Source of the DNA: Billgrantia bachuensis
GTDB taxonomy: Bacteria > Pseudomonadota > Gammaproteobacteria > Pseudomonadales > Halomonadaceae
Reading direction: 5' to 3'
DNA length: 64,000 nucleotides
NCBI RefSeq assembly: GCF_011742165.1
Contig: NZ_JAAQTO010000017.1
Coordinates: forward strand, 1-64,000
The translations under genes were made by a program, and so were the position numbers. Shown one piece after another: positions 36,243-45,073 of this stretch (positions within the stretch are counted from its first letter, which is position 1; the number at the start of each line of letters is the position of its first letter). The notes beneath the pieces are model-generated. The model searched no databases and was not told the origin of the DNA. It worked only from the letters and a program-made list of their open reading frames with translations.

Positions 36243-36751
36243 GGCAAACTTCGCTCCACTGTGAAATCGAATCGGCTTCCCAGCCGGCCGTCAGGCGTTT
36301 CCACCACGACCTGCGCCTGCCAGGGCATGACCGAATCGGTGCAGATCGGCACCTGGCCAATCCCCTCGAAACGACCATCATCCTGCTCGCTCAGGGGAAA
36401 GCGATGCAAGCCCATATCCATGTCGCGACCGATGAAGTCGACGCTGGCCGACTGCACCTCGACGCCATCCACGCGCACCGTCAGCGGCAGCAGCTCCAGC
36501 GCGTGGATATCTCCGGGAACGTTGACGCTCAGGGCCAGCGTGCGCCCTTCGCCAAGGCTGGCACTGCATGCGCCCCGATGAAGGTCACAGGGCAGCGTGG
36601 CAAGATGCCAGTCGATGTCGGACTCGCCGCGCAGCAGATGTGCTGCCAGATACCACAGCGCCACGCAGAGGGTCAGCAGCGTTGCGAGCATCATCAGGCG
36701 CAATCTCGGGAAGCGGGATTCGCCAGGCTCGGGCAGGGAGGGTGAGGTCAT
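36239..36751 (-). CDS. Membrane-anchored hypothetical protein coupled to SCO1
   Basis: Not recognised as a named family. The 170-aa product has a single N-terminal membrane helix (LMMLATLLTLCVALWYLAAHLL), then a soluble, presumably periplasmic beta-rich domain with DIDWHLATLPCDLHRGACSASL, IHALELLPLTVRVDGVEV, FIGRDMDMGLHRFPL and VPICTDSVMPWQAQVVVET. The Met/His/Cys residues could bind copper. The 4-nt overlap with the SCO1 gene suggests a role in oxidase assembly or copper handling (inference). Confidence 0.7.
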   Translation of the reverse strand: MTSPSLPEPGESRFPRLRLMMLATLLTLCVALWYLAAHLLRGESDIDWHLATLPCDLHRGACSASLGEGRTLALSVNVPGDIHALELLPLTVRVDGVEVQSASVDFIGRDMDMGLHRFPLSEQDDGRFEGIGQVPICTDSVMPWQAQVVVETPDGRLGSRFDFTVERSLP

Positions 36752-36879
36752 GGCAGCAAAAGCAGCACTTTAACGGATGGAGCGGGTAAGCTTAACAGCA
36801 TTTGCTTCACGGCCTGGCGTGTACCGTTGTCGCAGGGTTTAACGCTCAATCAATGGCCAACAGCCTCAAGGAAACCGAT

Positions 36880-37797
36880 ATGCAAGGCGTCGCCGATGCT
36901 TTGGGCCCGCTGTTCCTGCTGATACTGCTCGGCGCCGCGCTGGGGCGGCTGCGCCAGCCGAACGGCGAGTTCTGGGCCCAGCTCGAGAAAGTCATCTACT
37001 TCCTGCTCTTCCCCGCCATGCTGGTCGCCACCCTGGCGACCGCCAACGTGGGCGAGGTGCCCGTGGTTCGTCTGGCACTCGCCCTGCTCGGCGGCATGCT
37101 GGCCTTTTCCGCCTTGCTCTGGGTCTTCCAGCGTCGCCTGAGCCTCCAGCCCGCCGCCTTTACCTCGGTGTTCCAAGGGGCGCTGCGTTTCAATACCTAT
37201 GTAGGGGTCGCCGGCGCCGCCGCGCTGCATGGCTCGTCCGGTGCCACGGTGGCAGCGGTTGCCGTGGCGCTGATGGTCCCGGTGGTCAACGTACTGTGCG
37301 TGGCCAGCTTCATCGCCGCCGGCACACTCGGCCCTTCCAGCCTGGGCAAGAGCCTGGCCGCGCTGGTACGCAACCCGCTGATCATTGCCTGCCTGGTCGG
37401 TATCGGCCTCAACCTCTCCGGCATCGGCCTGCCCGGCTGGAGCGGGGCGACCGTGGAGCTACTCGGGCGAGCCGCCCTGCCGCTGGGCCTGGTCGCGGTG
37501 GGCGTTGCGCTGCGCCCTCAGGCGCTGCTGCGAGTCGACCGCGGCGTATGGGCGGCGAATCTGGTCAAGCTGGTACTGATGCCCGCCCTGGTACTCGGAG
37601 TGGCTCTGCTGCTGGGGCTGGACGCCATCAGCCGCGACGTGGCGCTGCTGTTCGCCGCCCTGCCGACCGCCACTTCGGCCTATATCCTGGCGCGCCAATT
37701 GGGCGGCGATGCCGAGCTGATGGCCGCCCTGATTACGGGCCAGACGCTGCTCGCCATGCTCACGCTTCCCGTGTGGCTGCACCTGGCCGGAAGCTGA
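36880..37797 (+). CDS. AEC (auxin efflux carrier) family permease
   Basis: A 305-aa inner-membrane protein with ten predicted helices in two inverted halves. Seen: LGPLFLLILLGAALGRL, LEKVIYFLLFPAMLVATLA, FQGALRFNTYVGVAGAAALHG, NPLIIACLVGIGLNLSGIGLPGW, and the second-half crossover ALPTATSAYILARQLGGDAELMAALITGQTLLAMLTLPVWL. I take ATG 36880 because CAAGGA lies 7 nt before it; ATG 36853 is possible. Family members export or import small organic acids; the substrate is unknown. Confidence 0.85.
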   Translation: MQGVADALGPLFLLILLGAALGRLRQPNGEFWAQLEKVIYFLLFPAMLVATLATANVGEVPVVRLALALLGGMLAFSALLWVFQRRLSLQPAAFTSVFQGALRFNTYVGVAGAAALHGSSGATVAAVAVALMVPVVNVLCVASFIAAGTLGPSSLGKSLAALVRNPLIIACLVGIGLNLSGIGLPGWSGATVELLGRAALPLGLVAVGVALRPQALLRVDRGVWAANLVKLVLMPALVLGVALLLGLDAISRDVALLFAALPTATSAYILARQLGGDAELMAALITGQTLLAMLTLPVWLHLAGS

Positions 37798-37820
37798 AAT
37801 AAAAAACATTCGCATTCGTG

Positions 37821-37849
37821 TTGACAGCGATAATGAGAATGGATTACAT
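37821..37849 (+). promoter_or_regulatory. Promoter overlapped by a Fur-box-like sequence
   Basis: A perfect -35 TTGACA (37821-37826) is 17 bp from a weak -10 TTACAT (37844-37849). GATAATGAGAATGGATTAC (37829-37847) fills the spacer and matches the 19-bp Fur consensus at 13 positions, including a GATAATGAnAAT run. A site there would block the promoter when iron is plentiful. Further hexamer-like ATTCG repeats lie just upstream. Confidence 0.72.
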
Positions 37850-37855
37850 TGAAGA

Positions 37856-37971
37856 CGTGGTGTTGATGAGGCATCACGACCATTAGGGGAACCGCCAGTT
37901 TCCCGCTATGGTTTCTCCCCCTCATTGCTAGTCACGGTCTTGCCTGCGCCTCCTATGGAGGCGCTTTTTTT
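37856..37971 (+). ncRNA. Candidate Fur-controlled small RNA (RyhB/PrrF-like architecture)
   Basis: No coding frame is convincing here. The predicted transcript of about 116 nt starts 7 nt after the -10 and ends at a canonical terminator. It would contain hairpin 1 (TGGT..TGATG-agg-CATCA..ACCA, 37858-37882), hairpin 2 (GGGAA/TTCCC, 37887-37904), then an unpaired C/U-rich stretch with CCCCCTCATTGCT (37917-37929), then the terminator stem. RyhB of E. coli, as I recall it, carries CATTGCT in its pairing core, and iron-sparing RNAs have this promoter-to-terminator plan. The identity as an iron-responsive RNA is inference. Confidence 0.62.
37946..37971 (+). terminator. Canonical intrinsic terminator of the candidate small RNA
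   Basis: GCGCCTCC-tat-GGAGGCGC, a perfect 8-bp stem with a 3-nt loop, is followed directly by seven T. It is the cleanest terminator in this part of the window and is too far from the AEC stop (149 nt) to be its usual end. Confidence 0.9.
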
Positions 37972-37986
37972 GCCCTGCAGGTTCGG

Positions 37987-37999
37987 CCCCCTCATTGCT
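37987..37999 (+). repeat. Second copy of the 13-nt motif CCCCCTCATTGCT
   Basis: Identical to 37917-37929 in the candidate RNA, 70 nt further on and past its terminator. No second terminator is seen, so it is not obviously part of a transcript. Confidence 0.8.
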
Positions 38000-38019
38000 G
38001 CTTTCTCTTATCTCTCAAC

Positions 38020-38928
38020 TCAAGACGATATGGCACCACGCCAGGGCCCACGCCCGCGCAAGCGCTCGCGCAGCAGCTCGGCCAGGGCCTCCGCGGCTGG
38101 GCGCGAGCCCGGCTCGATGAGCCGGGCGAAGTGCAGCCGCGCCTCGCAGCGGCCGAGAGCAGGCAATCCCTCGGCCTCGCCCAGCTCGCGCATGGCCGGG
38201 GTCAGGCGTTCGCGATCGAGTACGCTGACCGCCAGGCCTCGCTCCACCGCGCGCTCGATGGCGTGGATGCTGGTACTGGTAAATACCGCGTGCCAGGGCC
38301 TGCCCAGCCGCTCCAGCGCCTCGGTCGCCAACGCCCGGTAGGGGCAGTCGACCTCGTGCAGGGCCAGCGGCAGGCTGGCCCGCTCGGTCAGGTTGGCGGC
38401 CCGCGGCGCGGCCCACACCGGCGTGGTGCGCCACAGCGATTCACCGCCGGAGATCGGAATAGGGCGGTCCAACAACACCGCCAGGTCCAGCCGCGAGCGC
38501 CCCAACTGGCGCGCCAATTCCCCGCTGGTGGTTGTCACTGCCTGCAACAATACCTCGGGATGGCGCGAGGTGAACTCGGGCAGCACGTCGCCGAGTAGCT
38601 CCCGGGCATAGTCCTCGGGCAGGCCGAAGCGCACCTTGCCCCTCAGCCCCCGCCCGGCGTAGCGGGCGACGATCCCGTCATGCATGCGCAGCAGTTCACG
38701 CGCCTCCTGCAACAACGCCTCCCCCGTGGCGGTCGGCACGACCCCGCGCGGGCCGCGCTCCAGCAACCGGGCATCGAGCAGCGTTTCCAGCCGCTTGATC
38801 TGCATGCTGATGGCGCTGACGGTACGGTGCCGCTGCTCGGCCGCCGCCGCCAGTGAACCGAGCTGTGCTGCCGCCAGAAAGCTGCGCAGGAGTTCGAGAT
38901 CTAGCGTCGCCGTTGAGACTTCAGCCAT
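38020..38928 (-). CDS. LysR-family transcriptional regulator
   Basis: A 302-aa regulator with a winged helix at the N terminus (DLELLRSFLAAAQLGSLAAAAEQRHRTVSAISMQIKRLETLLDARLLERGPRGV) and an effector domain from about residue 90 (KVRFGLPEDYARELLGDVLPEF). The start at 38928 begins the family alignment; the longer frame is an artefact. It is divergent from an EamA exporter with a palindrome between them, so it most likely controls that exporter and itself. The DLVLLDRP-type effector pocket gives no clue to the ligand. Confidence 0.92.
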   Translation of the reverse strand: MAEVSTATLDLELLRSFLAAAQLGSLAAAAEQRHRTVSAISMQIKRLETLLDARLLERGPRGVVPTATGEALLQEARELLRMHDGIVARYAGRGLRGKVRFGLPEDYARELLGDVLPEFTSRHPEVLLQAVTTTSGELARQLGRSRLDLAVLLDRPIPISGGESLWRTTPVWAAPRAANLTERASLPLALHEVDCPYRALATEALERLGRPWHAVFTSTSIHAIERAVERGLAVSVLDRERLTPAMRELGEAEGLPALGRCEARLHFARLIEPGSRPAAEALAELLRERLRGRGPWRGAISS

Positions 38929-38954
38929 GTTGAACTCTGCCTGCAAGGAATATC

Positions 38955-38967
38955 GCTTCATTGAAGC
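38955..38967. promoter_or_regulatory. 13-bp palindrome, probable operator of the LysR/EamA pair
   Basis: GCTTCA-T-TGAAGC is a perfect dyad in the 82-bp divergent gap. It contains the T-N-A symmetry expected of LysR boxes and overlaps the likely promoter of the exporter (TAATAA near 38971). Confidence 0.6.
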
Positions 38968-39010
38968 CGTAATAACCGTCAAGCTCAAGCCAGCCAAAAC
39001 ATGGAGGAAC

Positions 39011-40012
39011 ATGACGATGCCACCGCAAGCCCTATCGCTGCTGATCGCCACCGGCTTCGTGGTGTGCTGGAGCTCCGGCTTCGTCGGTGGCCGGCTCGCC
39101 AGCGCACTCGATACCCCGGTGCCCACCCTGTTCGCCTGGCGCTTTCTGCTCGCGGCCCTGCTGGTGGCATTATGGTGTCGGCTGGCGCTTGGCACAGTGC
39201 CGACGGCCCGCGACATGCGCCGGGAAATGATCGTCGGCAGCCTGACCATGGGCGGCTACCTGCTGGGTGTGATAATCGCCCTCGACCTAGGTGTCAGTGC
39301 CGGCGTCACGGCATTGATCGCTGCCCTGCAGCCGCTGCTGGCGGCCTCCGTGGCCGGGCGCTGGCTGGGGGAACGCCTGGGAGCAGGCGGTTGGCTGGGC
39401 ATGGCGGTCGCCACCCTCGGCGTATCCCTGTGCGTGGTCGACGACATGCAGCGGGCGCTGGGCGCGCCGTGGTGGGCCTACCTTCTGCCGCTGCTGTCGG
39501 TGGCCTCGGTCACGCTCGGCAGCGTGCTGGCGGTGCGTCAGGCGTCGTCGATGCCTCTACCGGTCGCGCTGCTGGCCCAGTTGATTGCCGCCTCGGGAAT
39601 CTTCCTGCTGGCAGCCTTGATTGCCGAGGGCGGAACGTTGAGCCCGCCGATGCTCGAGCCGTCCTACCTGGCTACGCTCGGCTGGCTGGTGGTGCTGTCG
39701 AGCCTGGGCGGCTACGGTTTCTTCGTCGCCAGCCTGCGGCGGCTGGGCGTCACGCTGACCTCGGCCCTGGTGCATCTCACGCCGGCGGTGACCCTGGTCT
39801 GGGCCGCGGCGATGTTCGGCGAACGCCTTGGCCCGGCAGGGCTGACGGGAATGGCGCTCGCCGGTGTGGGTGCCGGCGTGGCTATTCGCAGCGTGCGAAG
39901 ATCAGGTCCCACACACCGTGGCCCAGGCGCGCGCCGCGCGCCTCGAACTTGGTCAACGGACGAAACGCCGGACGCGACACGTAGGGCGCCGTCTCGGGCA
40001 TCGCCGTATTGA
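39011..40012 (+). CDS. EamA/DMT-family exporter with an extended C terminus
   Basis: A 333-aa inner-membrane protein with ten helices in two EamA repeats: [18 protein letters not shown] and [19 protein letters not shown] in the first, [38 protein letters not shown], then [63 protein letters not shown] precedes the ATG. The last 40 or so residues, after the final helix, are Arg/Pro-rich and antisense to the 3' end of trmB. That tail is unusual and suggests a lost earlier stop or a late reading extension. Likely exports an amino acid or metabolite under the divergent LysR. Confidence 0.87.
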   Translation: MTMPPQALSLLIATGFVVCWSSGFVGGRLASALDTPVPTLFAWRFLLAALLVALWCRLALGTVPTARDMRREMIVGSLTMGGYLLGVIIALDLGVSAGVTALIAALQPLLAASVAGRWLGERLGAGGWLGMAVATLGVSLCVVDDMQRALGAPWWAYLLPLLSVASVTLGSVLAVRQASSMPLPVALLAQLIAASGIFLLAALIAEGGTLSPPMLEPSYLATLGWLVVLSSLGGYGFFVASLRRLGVTLTSALVHLTPAVTLVWAAAMFGERLGPAGLTGMALAGVGAGVAIRSVRRSGPTHRGPGARRAPRTWSTDETPDATRRAPSRASPY

Positions 40013-40622
40013 TGAAGCCCGGTGCAGCCGCCATCACCTCAGCCATCCATTCGGCATAGGCCTGCCAGTCGGTGGCCATGTGCAGCTTGCCGCCGGGCTT
40101 CAGCCGCGTGCGAATCAGCTCGACGAAGGCGGGCTGAACGATGCGCCGCTTGTGGTGCTTCTTTTTCGGCCAAGGGTCGGGGAAAAACAGCTGCAGGGTA
40201 TCGATGCTGGCTTCCGGCAGGCACTGCTCGAGTACCGCCAAGGCATCCTCGCGATAGACACGAAGATTGCTCAGGCCACGCTTGTCGGCCTCGTCGAGCA
40301 ACTTGCCCACGCCCGGTGCATGCACCTCGATGCCGATGAAGTCGGTGTCGGGATGGGTCTCGGCCTGCTCGATCAGCGAGGCCCCCATGCCGAAGCCGAT
40401 CTCCACCACCCGCGGCGCCGCACGCCCGAACAGGGCGTCGAGATCCTGGCGCCCCTCGGCCAGGGTCAGGCCCAGCCGCGGCCAGACCTCATCCAGCCCG
40501 CGGGTCTGGGCCTGGGTCATGCGCCCGGCTCGCAGCACGTAGCTCTTGATGCCGCGACGATGCAGCGGGGCGTCCGGCCCCTCCGGGCCGGTAGTAGCGG
40601 TGTCGCGTTGCGGGTCATTCAT
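39882..40622 (-). CDS. trmB: tRNA (guanine-N7)-methyltransferase
   Basis: Makes m7G46 in tRNA with SAM. The 246-aa protein has [24 protein letters not shown], the SAM loop [45 protein letters not shown], the family hallmark [24 protein letters not shown], and [11 protein letters not shown]. The ATG at 40622 follows the conserved start (MNDPQRD). Its last 131 bp overlap the end of the convergent EamA gene. thiG lies 25 nt upstream, so the two may be co-transcribed. Confidence 0.95.
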   Translation of the reverse strand: MNDPQRDTATTGPEGPDAPLHRRGIKSYVLRAGRMTQAQTRGLDEVWPRLGLTLAEGRQDLDALFGRAAPRVVEIGFGMGASLIEQAETHPDTDFIGIEVHAPGVGKLLDEADKRGLSNLRVYREDALAVLEQCLPEASIDTLQLFFPDPWPKKKHHKRRIVQPAFVELIRTRLKPGGKLHMATDWQAYAEWMAEVMAAAPGFINTAMPETAPYVSRPAFRPLTKFEARGARLGHGVWDLIFARCE

Positions 40623-40647
40623 GGAAATAGCTGCTGCTCCGGGTGGT

Positions 40648-41445
40648 TCAGCCGTTGATGCGGCCGGCAAAGGGTGAGGAGGGTTCGGCACTCTGGCGGC
40701 GCGGCATGCGTCCGGCGAGGAAGGCCTCGCGCCCGGCCTCGACGGCCTTCTTCATGGCGCTGGCCATCAGCACCGGCTGGCGCGCATGGGCGATGGCGGA
40801 GTTCATCAGCACACCGTCGCAGCCCAGCTCCATGGCCATGGCGGCATCGGAGGCGGTGCCGATACCGGCATCCACCAGCACCGGCACGCCGGCCTGCTCG
40901 ATGATCAGGCGGATGTTGTGCGGGTTCTGGATGCCGTGGCCGGAGCCGATCAGCGAGCCCAGCGGCATGATCGCGCAGCAGCCCAGGCGCTCCAGCTCAC
41001 GCGCCACGATGGGGTCGTCGCTGGTGTAGACCATGACGTCGAAACCGTCGGCAAGCAGCTCTTCAGCCGCCTTGAGGGTTTCGGTCACGTTGGGGTAGAG
41101 CGTGGCATCGTCGCCCAGCACCTCGAGCTTGACCAGCTTGTGGCCGTCGAGCAGTTCACGCGCCAGCTTGCAGGTACGAACGGCATCCTTGGCGGTATAG
41201 CAGCCGGCGGTATTGGGCAGCAGGGTGAAACGATCCGGCGGTACCACGTCGAGCAGGTTGGGTTGTCCGGCCTCCTGACCAAGGTTGGTGCGGCGCACGG
41301 CGAAGGTGACCACCTCGGCCCCCGAGGCGGCGATGGCATCGCCGGTCTCGTCGAAATCCTTGTACTTGCCGGTACCGACCAGCAGGCGGGAAGTGAAGGC
41401 GTGGCCGGCAATCCGCAGCGGCTGGTCCTGATAGAAGTCTGTCAT
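40648..41445 (-). CDS. thiG: Thiazole synthase
   Basis: Forms the thiazole ring of thiamine from deoxyxylulose phosphate, dehydroglycine and ThiS thiocarboxylate. The 265-aa TIM barrel has [56 protein letters not shown]-like [17 protein letters not shown] with the Schiff-base lysine, [16 protein letters not shown] and [33 protein letters not shown]. It lies 60 nt after thiS on the same strand, and before trmB, an order common in gammaproteobacteria. Confidence 0.96.
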   Translation of the reverse strand: MTDFYQDQPLRIAGHAFTSRLLVGTGKYKDFDETGDAIAASGAEVVTFAVRRTNLGQEAGQPNLLDVVPPDRFTLLPNTAGCYTAKDAVRTCKLARELLDGHKLVKLEVLGDDATLYPNVTETLKAAEELLADGFDVMVYTSDDPIVARELERLGCCAIMPLGSLIGSGHGIQNPHNIRLIIEQAGVPVLVDAGIGTASDAAMAMELGCDGVLMNSAIAHARQPVLMASAMKKAVEAGREAFLAGRMPRRQSAEPSSPFAGRING

Positions 41446-41505
41446 CGCATGAGCCTGTGTCTGTAGCGGGGTCTGGGTCGGGAAACGGTTGGACGGGGAG
41501 CCCCT

Positions 41506-41706
41506 CTAGCCGCCGCCGATGGCGTGGACGATCTCGATACGGTCGCCGTCGGTCAGGGAGGTGGTGTCGTGCTCGCTCCTGGGCACGATCTCCTCGTTTC
41601 GCTCGACGGCGATACGCCGTCCGCTCAGACCAAGGCTGTCGATCAATTGCGCCACCGTGAGGCCGGGGGCAAGGTCTCGGGCCTCACCGTTGAGCTGGAT
41701 CTGCAT
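41506..41706 (-). CDS. thiS: Sulfur carrier protein ThiS
   Basis: A 66-aa ubiquitin-fold carrier whose C-terminal glycine is thiocarboxylated and gives sulfur to ThiG. It begins [23 protein letters not shown], has [18 protein letters not shown], and ends [10 protein letters not shown] with the required di-glycine. A minus-strand -10 TACAAT lies at 41744-41749, about 38 bp before the start. No TPP-riboswitch signature is visible in the leader. Confidence 0.93.
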   Translation of the reverse strand: MQIQLNGEARDLAPGLTVAQLIDSLGLSGRRIAVERNEEIVPRSEHDTTSLTDGDRIEIVHAIGGG

Positions 41707-41808
41707 GGCGTCCTCTCTACGTTGACGAGTGTCGCGGGCCGATATTGTAGCTCCTTAGCGCCCCCCGCGGTACGGTAGGCGCAACCCAAACCGCAGGAGG
41801 AGAACACG

Positions 41809-42213
41809 ATGCACGACCGCGGGTGGTGGTGCCTGGCGGCACTCTCGGGCGCGCTGACGGTAATGGCGGGCGCCTTCGCCGCCCATGCCCTGCATGGCCT
41901 GTTGTCCGAGCGGATGCTGGCGGCCTTCGAGACCGGCGTACGCTACCAGGCCTGGCATACCCTGGCGATGCTCGGCGTACTGGCCTGGCGCGCCGCGCGG
42001 CCCATCCGCGGCCAATATCTGGTGCTTGGTCTTTGGACAGCGGGAATGGTGCTGTTCTCCGGCTCTCTTTATGCCATGGCACTGCTGGGTGTGCGTGCTC
42101 TGGGCATGGTCACGCCACTTGGCGGCGTGCTGATGATCGCCGGGTGGCTGGCACTTGCCGTCTGCGCGTTACGCGTAAAACCCGAGACTCAATCGGAATC
42201 GGGCAGGGCATAG
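41809..42213 (+). CDS. DUF423 (YgdD-like) membrane protein
   Basis: A 134-aa inner-membrane protein with four helices. It shows the family pattern LAALSGALTVMAGAFAAHALHGLLSERMLAAFETGVRYQAWHTLAMLGV, LVLGLWTAGMVLFSGSLYAMALLGVRALGMVTPLGGVLMIAGWLALAV. The His-Ala-Leu and GSLY blocks are diagnostic. Function is unknown. GGAGGAG precedes the ATG. It ends inside the converging thioesterase gene (25-bp tail-to-tail overlap). Confidence 0.9.
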   Translation: MHDRGWWCLAALSGALTVMAGAFAAHALHGLLSERMLAAFETGVRYQAWHTLAMLGVLAWRAARPIRGQYLVLGLWTAGMVLFSGSLYAMALLGVRALGMVTPLGGVLMIAGWLALAVCALRVKPETQSESGRA

Positions 42214-42602
42214 GTGGCGGTGACCAGCGCCACCGGGCGCTCGTCGCCGGCGGAGAACAACTGCACCTCTCCCACCGCCAGGCGACGGCCCAGCTTGAGC
42301 AGGCGCGCCGTGGCGATGATGTCGCGGTCACCCCGCGGACGGCGCAGGAATCGACAGTGCAGGTCGCTGGTAACCGCCATGGGCTCGGGGCCGATCTGAC
42401 CGAGAATGGCCACGTAGAGACAGACATCGGCCAGCCCCATCAAGGTGGGGCCGGAGACGCTGGCGCCGGGCCTCAGATGCTCGTCCTCGATAGCCAGGCT
42501 CATGGTAGCGCGCATGTCGTCGACGGCCTCGATGGTCCCGATACGCTGGGGGAAGACCTCGTCGAGGAAATCCTCGATGGCGGCGGCGGTCATCACGGGC
42601 AT
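42189..42602 (-). CDS. PaaI-type hotdog-fold thioesterase
   Basis: A 137-aa hotdog protein with DDMRATMSLAIEDEHLRPGASVSGPTLMGLADVCLYVAIL, the active-site helix with Asp in LADVC, then VTSDLHCRFLRRPRGDRDIIATARLLKLGRRLAVGEVQLFS. It probably hydrolyses acyl- or aryl-CoA thioesters; the substrate is not known. I start at ATG 42602 (MPVMTAAAIEDFL). The 3' end overlaps DUF423 by 25 bp. A GC-rich hairpin and a heptad array separate it from glcB upstream. Confidence 0.82.
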   Translation of the reverse strand: MPVMTAAAIEDFLDEVFPQRIGTIEAVDDMRATMSLAIEDEHLRPGASVSGPTLMGLADVCLYVAILGQIGPEPMAVTSDLHCRFLRRPRGDRDIIATARLLKLGRRLAVGEVQLFSAGDERPVALVTATYALPDSD

Positions 42603-42670
42603 CGGCAGGCTCTCCTGGTGGTTGGTCGGTTGGGGCGGCCGCAACGGAAACGCTGCCAACATAACCCAAA

Positions 42671-42696
42671 GCGCCCCGGGCGAGTACCCGGGGCGC
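42671..42696 (-). terminator. Probable terminator of malate synthase
   Basis: GCGCCCCGGG-cgagta-CCCGGGGCGC is a perfect 10-bp stem. Read on the minus strand it is followed by TTTGGGTTAT, a short T run. It lies about 115 nt past the glcB stop. Confidence 0.6.
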
Positions 42697-42713
42697 TTAA
42701 CGGCAACACTCTT

Positions 42714-42769
42714 GGCTACGAGCTACGAGCTACGAGCTACGAGCTACGGGCTACGAGCTACGAGCTACG
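42714..42769. repeat. Eight-unit heptanucleotide array, unit AGCTACG
   Basis: Units read GGCTACG, four AGCTACG, GGCTACG, two AGCTACG, without interruption. It lies in the 3' region of glcB, between its stop and its terminator. Confidence 0.95.
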
Positions 42770-42811
42770 GATAGCAGTGTATACGCTACGCTGCTCGAAG
42801 CCCGAAGCCGA

Positions 42812-44986
42812 TTATTTCGCCTTGTGCACGGCGCGCCAGTGGTGCAGCAGCGGCTCGGTATAGCCGGAGGGCTGCACGCGCCCCTTGAAGATCAGGTCGC
42901 TGGCGGCCTGGAAAGCACTGGAGTTGGCATAGTCGGCCGACATCGGCGTATAGGCCGGATCGCCGGCGTTCTGCTCGTCGACCACCTTGGCCATGCGTTC
43001 CAGCGTCTTCTGCACACGCTCGCCATCGACCACGCCGTGGTGCAACCAGTTGGCGATGTGCTGGCTGGAGATGCGCAGCGTGGCACGATCCTCCATCAGG
43101 CCCACGTCGTGGATATCGGGCACCTTGGAACAGCCCACCCCGTGCTCGACCCAGCGCACCACGTAGCCGAGGATGCCCTGGCAGTTGTTGTCGAGCTCCT
43201 GCTGCAGCTCCTCGTCGGACCAGCCGGCCTTCTCGGCCACCGGCACGGTGAGCAGATCGTCGAGCAGGTCGGGTTCGCCCTGGGACTCGAGCTCGCGCTG
43301 GATCGCGGTGACGTCGACCTGGTGGTAGTGCAGCGCATGCAGGGTCGCGGCAGTGGGCGACGGCACCCAGGCGGTGTTGGCACCGGCCTTGGGATGGCCG
43401 ATCTTCTGCTCGAGCATGGCGGCCATCAGGTCCGGCATGGCCCACATGCCCTTGCCGATCTGGGCGCGGCCGCGCAGGCCGCAGGCCAGGCCGACCTGGA
43501 CGTTGTTGCGCTCGTAGGCGCCGATCCAGGCGGAATTCTTCATGTCGCCCTTGCGGATCATCGGGCCCGCTTCCATGGCGGTGTGCATCTCGTCGCCGGT
43601 ACGGTCGAGGAAGCCGGTGTTGATGAACACCACGCGCGAGGCGGCCTCGGCGATACACGCCTTGAGGTTGACCGAGGTGCGGCGCTCCTCGTCCATGATG
43701 CCCATCTTGAGCGTGTCGCGGGCCAGGCCGAGCAGGTCCTCGATGCGGCCGAACAGCTCGTTCGAGAAGGCGACTTCCTTGGGCCCGTGCATCTTCGGCT
43801 TGACGATGTAGACCGAGCCCTGGCGCGAGTTGCGTGGATCCTTATCGCCCTTCTTGAGGTCGTGCAGGGCCAGCAGGCTCGTCACGATGCCGTCGAGGAT
43901 GCCCTCGGGCAACTCGTTGCCGTCGGCGTCGAGCACCGCCGGGGTGGTCATCAGGTGACCGACGTTGCGCACGAACATCAGCGCACGCCCCGGCAAGGTC
44001 AGGCTGCCGCCGTCGGCGGTAGTGTAGTCGCGGTCGCCGTTGAGGCGGCGGGTGAAGGTCTGGCCACCCTTGGCAATGGCTTCTTCCAGGTTGCCCTTCA
44101 TCAGCCCCAGCCAGTTGGCATAGACGCCGACCTTGTCCTCGGCATCGACCGCCGCCACCGAGTCTTCGCAGTCCATGATGGCAGTCAGCGCAGACTCGAT
44201 CAGCAGGTCCTTGACGCCGGCCGGATCGGTCTTGCCGATCGGATGCTGCGGGTCGAACTGGATCTCCAGGTGCAGGTCGTGGTTGGCCAGCAGGATCGCC
44301 TCGGGGCTGGCGGCATCGCCGCGGTAGCCGATCAGCTTGCCCGGCTCCTTCAGGCCGGTTTCGCGGCCATCTTCGAGTGTCGCCGTCAATTGACCGTCAC
44401 GCAGCGCGTACTTGACGGCATCACGATGGGAGCCGGTCGCCAGCGGTGCAGCCAGGTCGAGCACCCCGCGGGCATAGGCGATGACCTTCTCGCCGCGCTT
44501 GGGGTTATAGCTGCTGCCCTTCTCGGCGCCGTTCTCCTCGGAGATGGCATCGGTGCCGTAGAGCGCATCGTAGAGGCTGCCCCAGCGGGCGTTGGCGGCA
44601 TTCAGTGCATAGCGGGCGTTGCTCACCGGCACCACCAGCTGCGGGCCGGCCTGAATGGAAACCTCGCGATCGACATTGGCGGTGGACACCGTGACCTGGG
44701 AAGGTGCCTCCACCAGATAGCCGATCTCTTCGAGGAAGGCGCGATAGACGCTCATGTCCCGGACCGGGCCGGGATTTTCACGGTGCCAGGAATCCAGTTG
44801 TTCCTGCAGGCGCTCCCGCTCGGCGAGCAATTCACGATTTTTTGGTGTCAGATCATGAAAGATTGCATCGACCCCGGCCCAGAAGCTCGCGGCATCCAGG
44901 CCGGTGCCGGGAAGGGCCTGGTCGTTGATGAAGCGGTCCAGTTCAGCGGCCACCTGGAGACGATGGCGAGTAACTCGTTCGGACAT
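42812..44986 (-). CDS. glcB: Malate synthase G
   Basis: Condenses glyoxylate with acetyl-CoA to malate. The 724-aa length is that of the G isoform. Seen: [54 protein letters not shown] (the metal-binding Glu/Asp region), [82 protein letters not shown] and [29 protein letters not shown] precedes the ATG at 44986. No glcDEF or aceA is adjacent. An IclR-like operator at 45074-45092 suggests control by a glyoxylate-shunt regulator. Confidence 0.97.
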   Translation of the reverse strand: MSERVTRHRLQVAAELDRFINDQALPGTGLDAASFWAGVDAIFHDLTPKNRELLAERERLQEQLDSWHRENPGPVRDMSVYRAFLEEIGYLVEAPSQVTVSTANVDREVSIQAGPQLVVPVSNARYALNAANARWGSLYDALYGTDAISEENGAEKGSSYNPKRGEKVIAYARGVLDLAAPLATGSHRDAVKYALRDGQLTATLEDGRETGLKEPGKLIGYRGDAASPEAILLANHDLHLEIQFDPQHPIGKTDPAGVKDLLIESALTAIMDCEDSVAAVDAEDKVGVYANWLGLMKGNLEEAIAKGGQTFTRRLNGDRDYTTADGGSLTLPGRALMFVRNVGHLMTTPAVLDADGNELPEGILDGIVTSLLALHDLKKGDKDPRNSRQGSVYIVKPKMHGPKEVAFSNELFGRIEDLLGLARDTLKMGIMDEERRTSVNLKACIAEAASRVVFINTGFLDRTGDEMHTAMEAGPMIRKGDMKNSAWIGAYERNNVQVGLACGLRGRAQIGKGMWAMPDLMAAMLEQKIGHPKAGANTAWVPSPTAATLHALHYHQVDVTAIQRELESQGEPDLLDDLLTVPVAEKAGWSDEELQQELDNNCQGILGYVVRWVEHGVGCSKVPDIHDVGLMEDRATLRISSQHIANWLHHGVVDGERVQKTLERMAKVVDEQNAGDPAYTPMSADYANSSAFQAASDLIFKGRVQPSGYTEPLLHHWRAVHKAK

Positions 44987-45073
44987 GGGAAGTCTCCTCC
45001 TGCGTGGCGGCCGATGAATCCTCTCGGCCAGCCGCAATTCGTGGGGGTGATACCACTGCGAAGGCGCCAATTT

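Noticed and set aside
41707..41808. TPP riboswitch before thiS-thiG
   Set aside because: The leader is short and lacks the CUGAGA-type thi-box; likewise none is seen before thiD.
42714..42769. CRISPR-like array
   Set aside because: Units are seven bases with no spacers; it is a simple tandem repeat.
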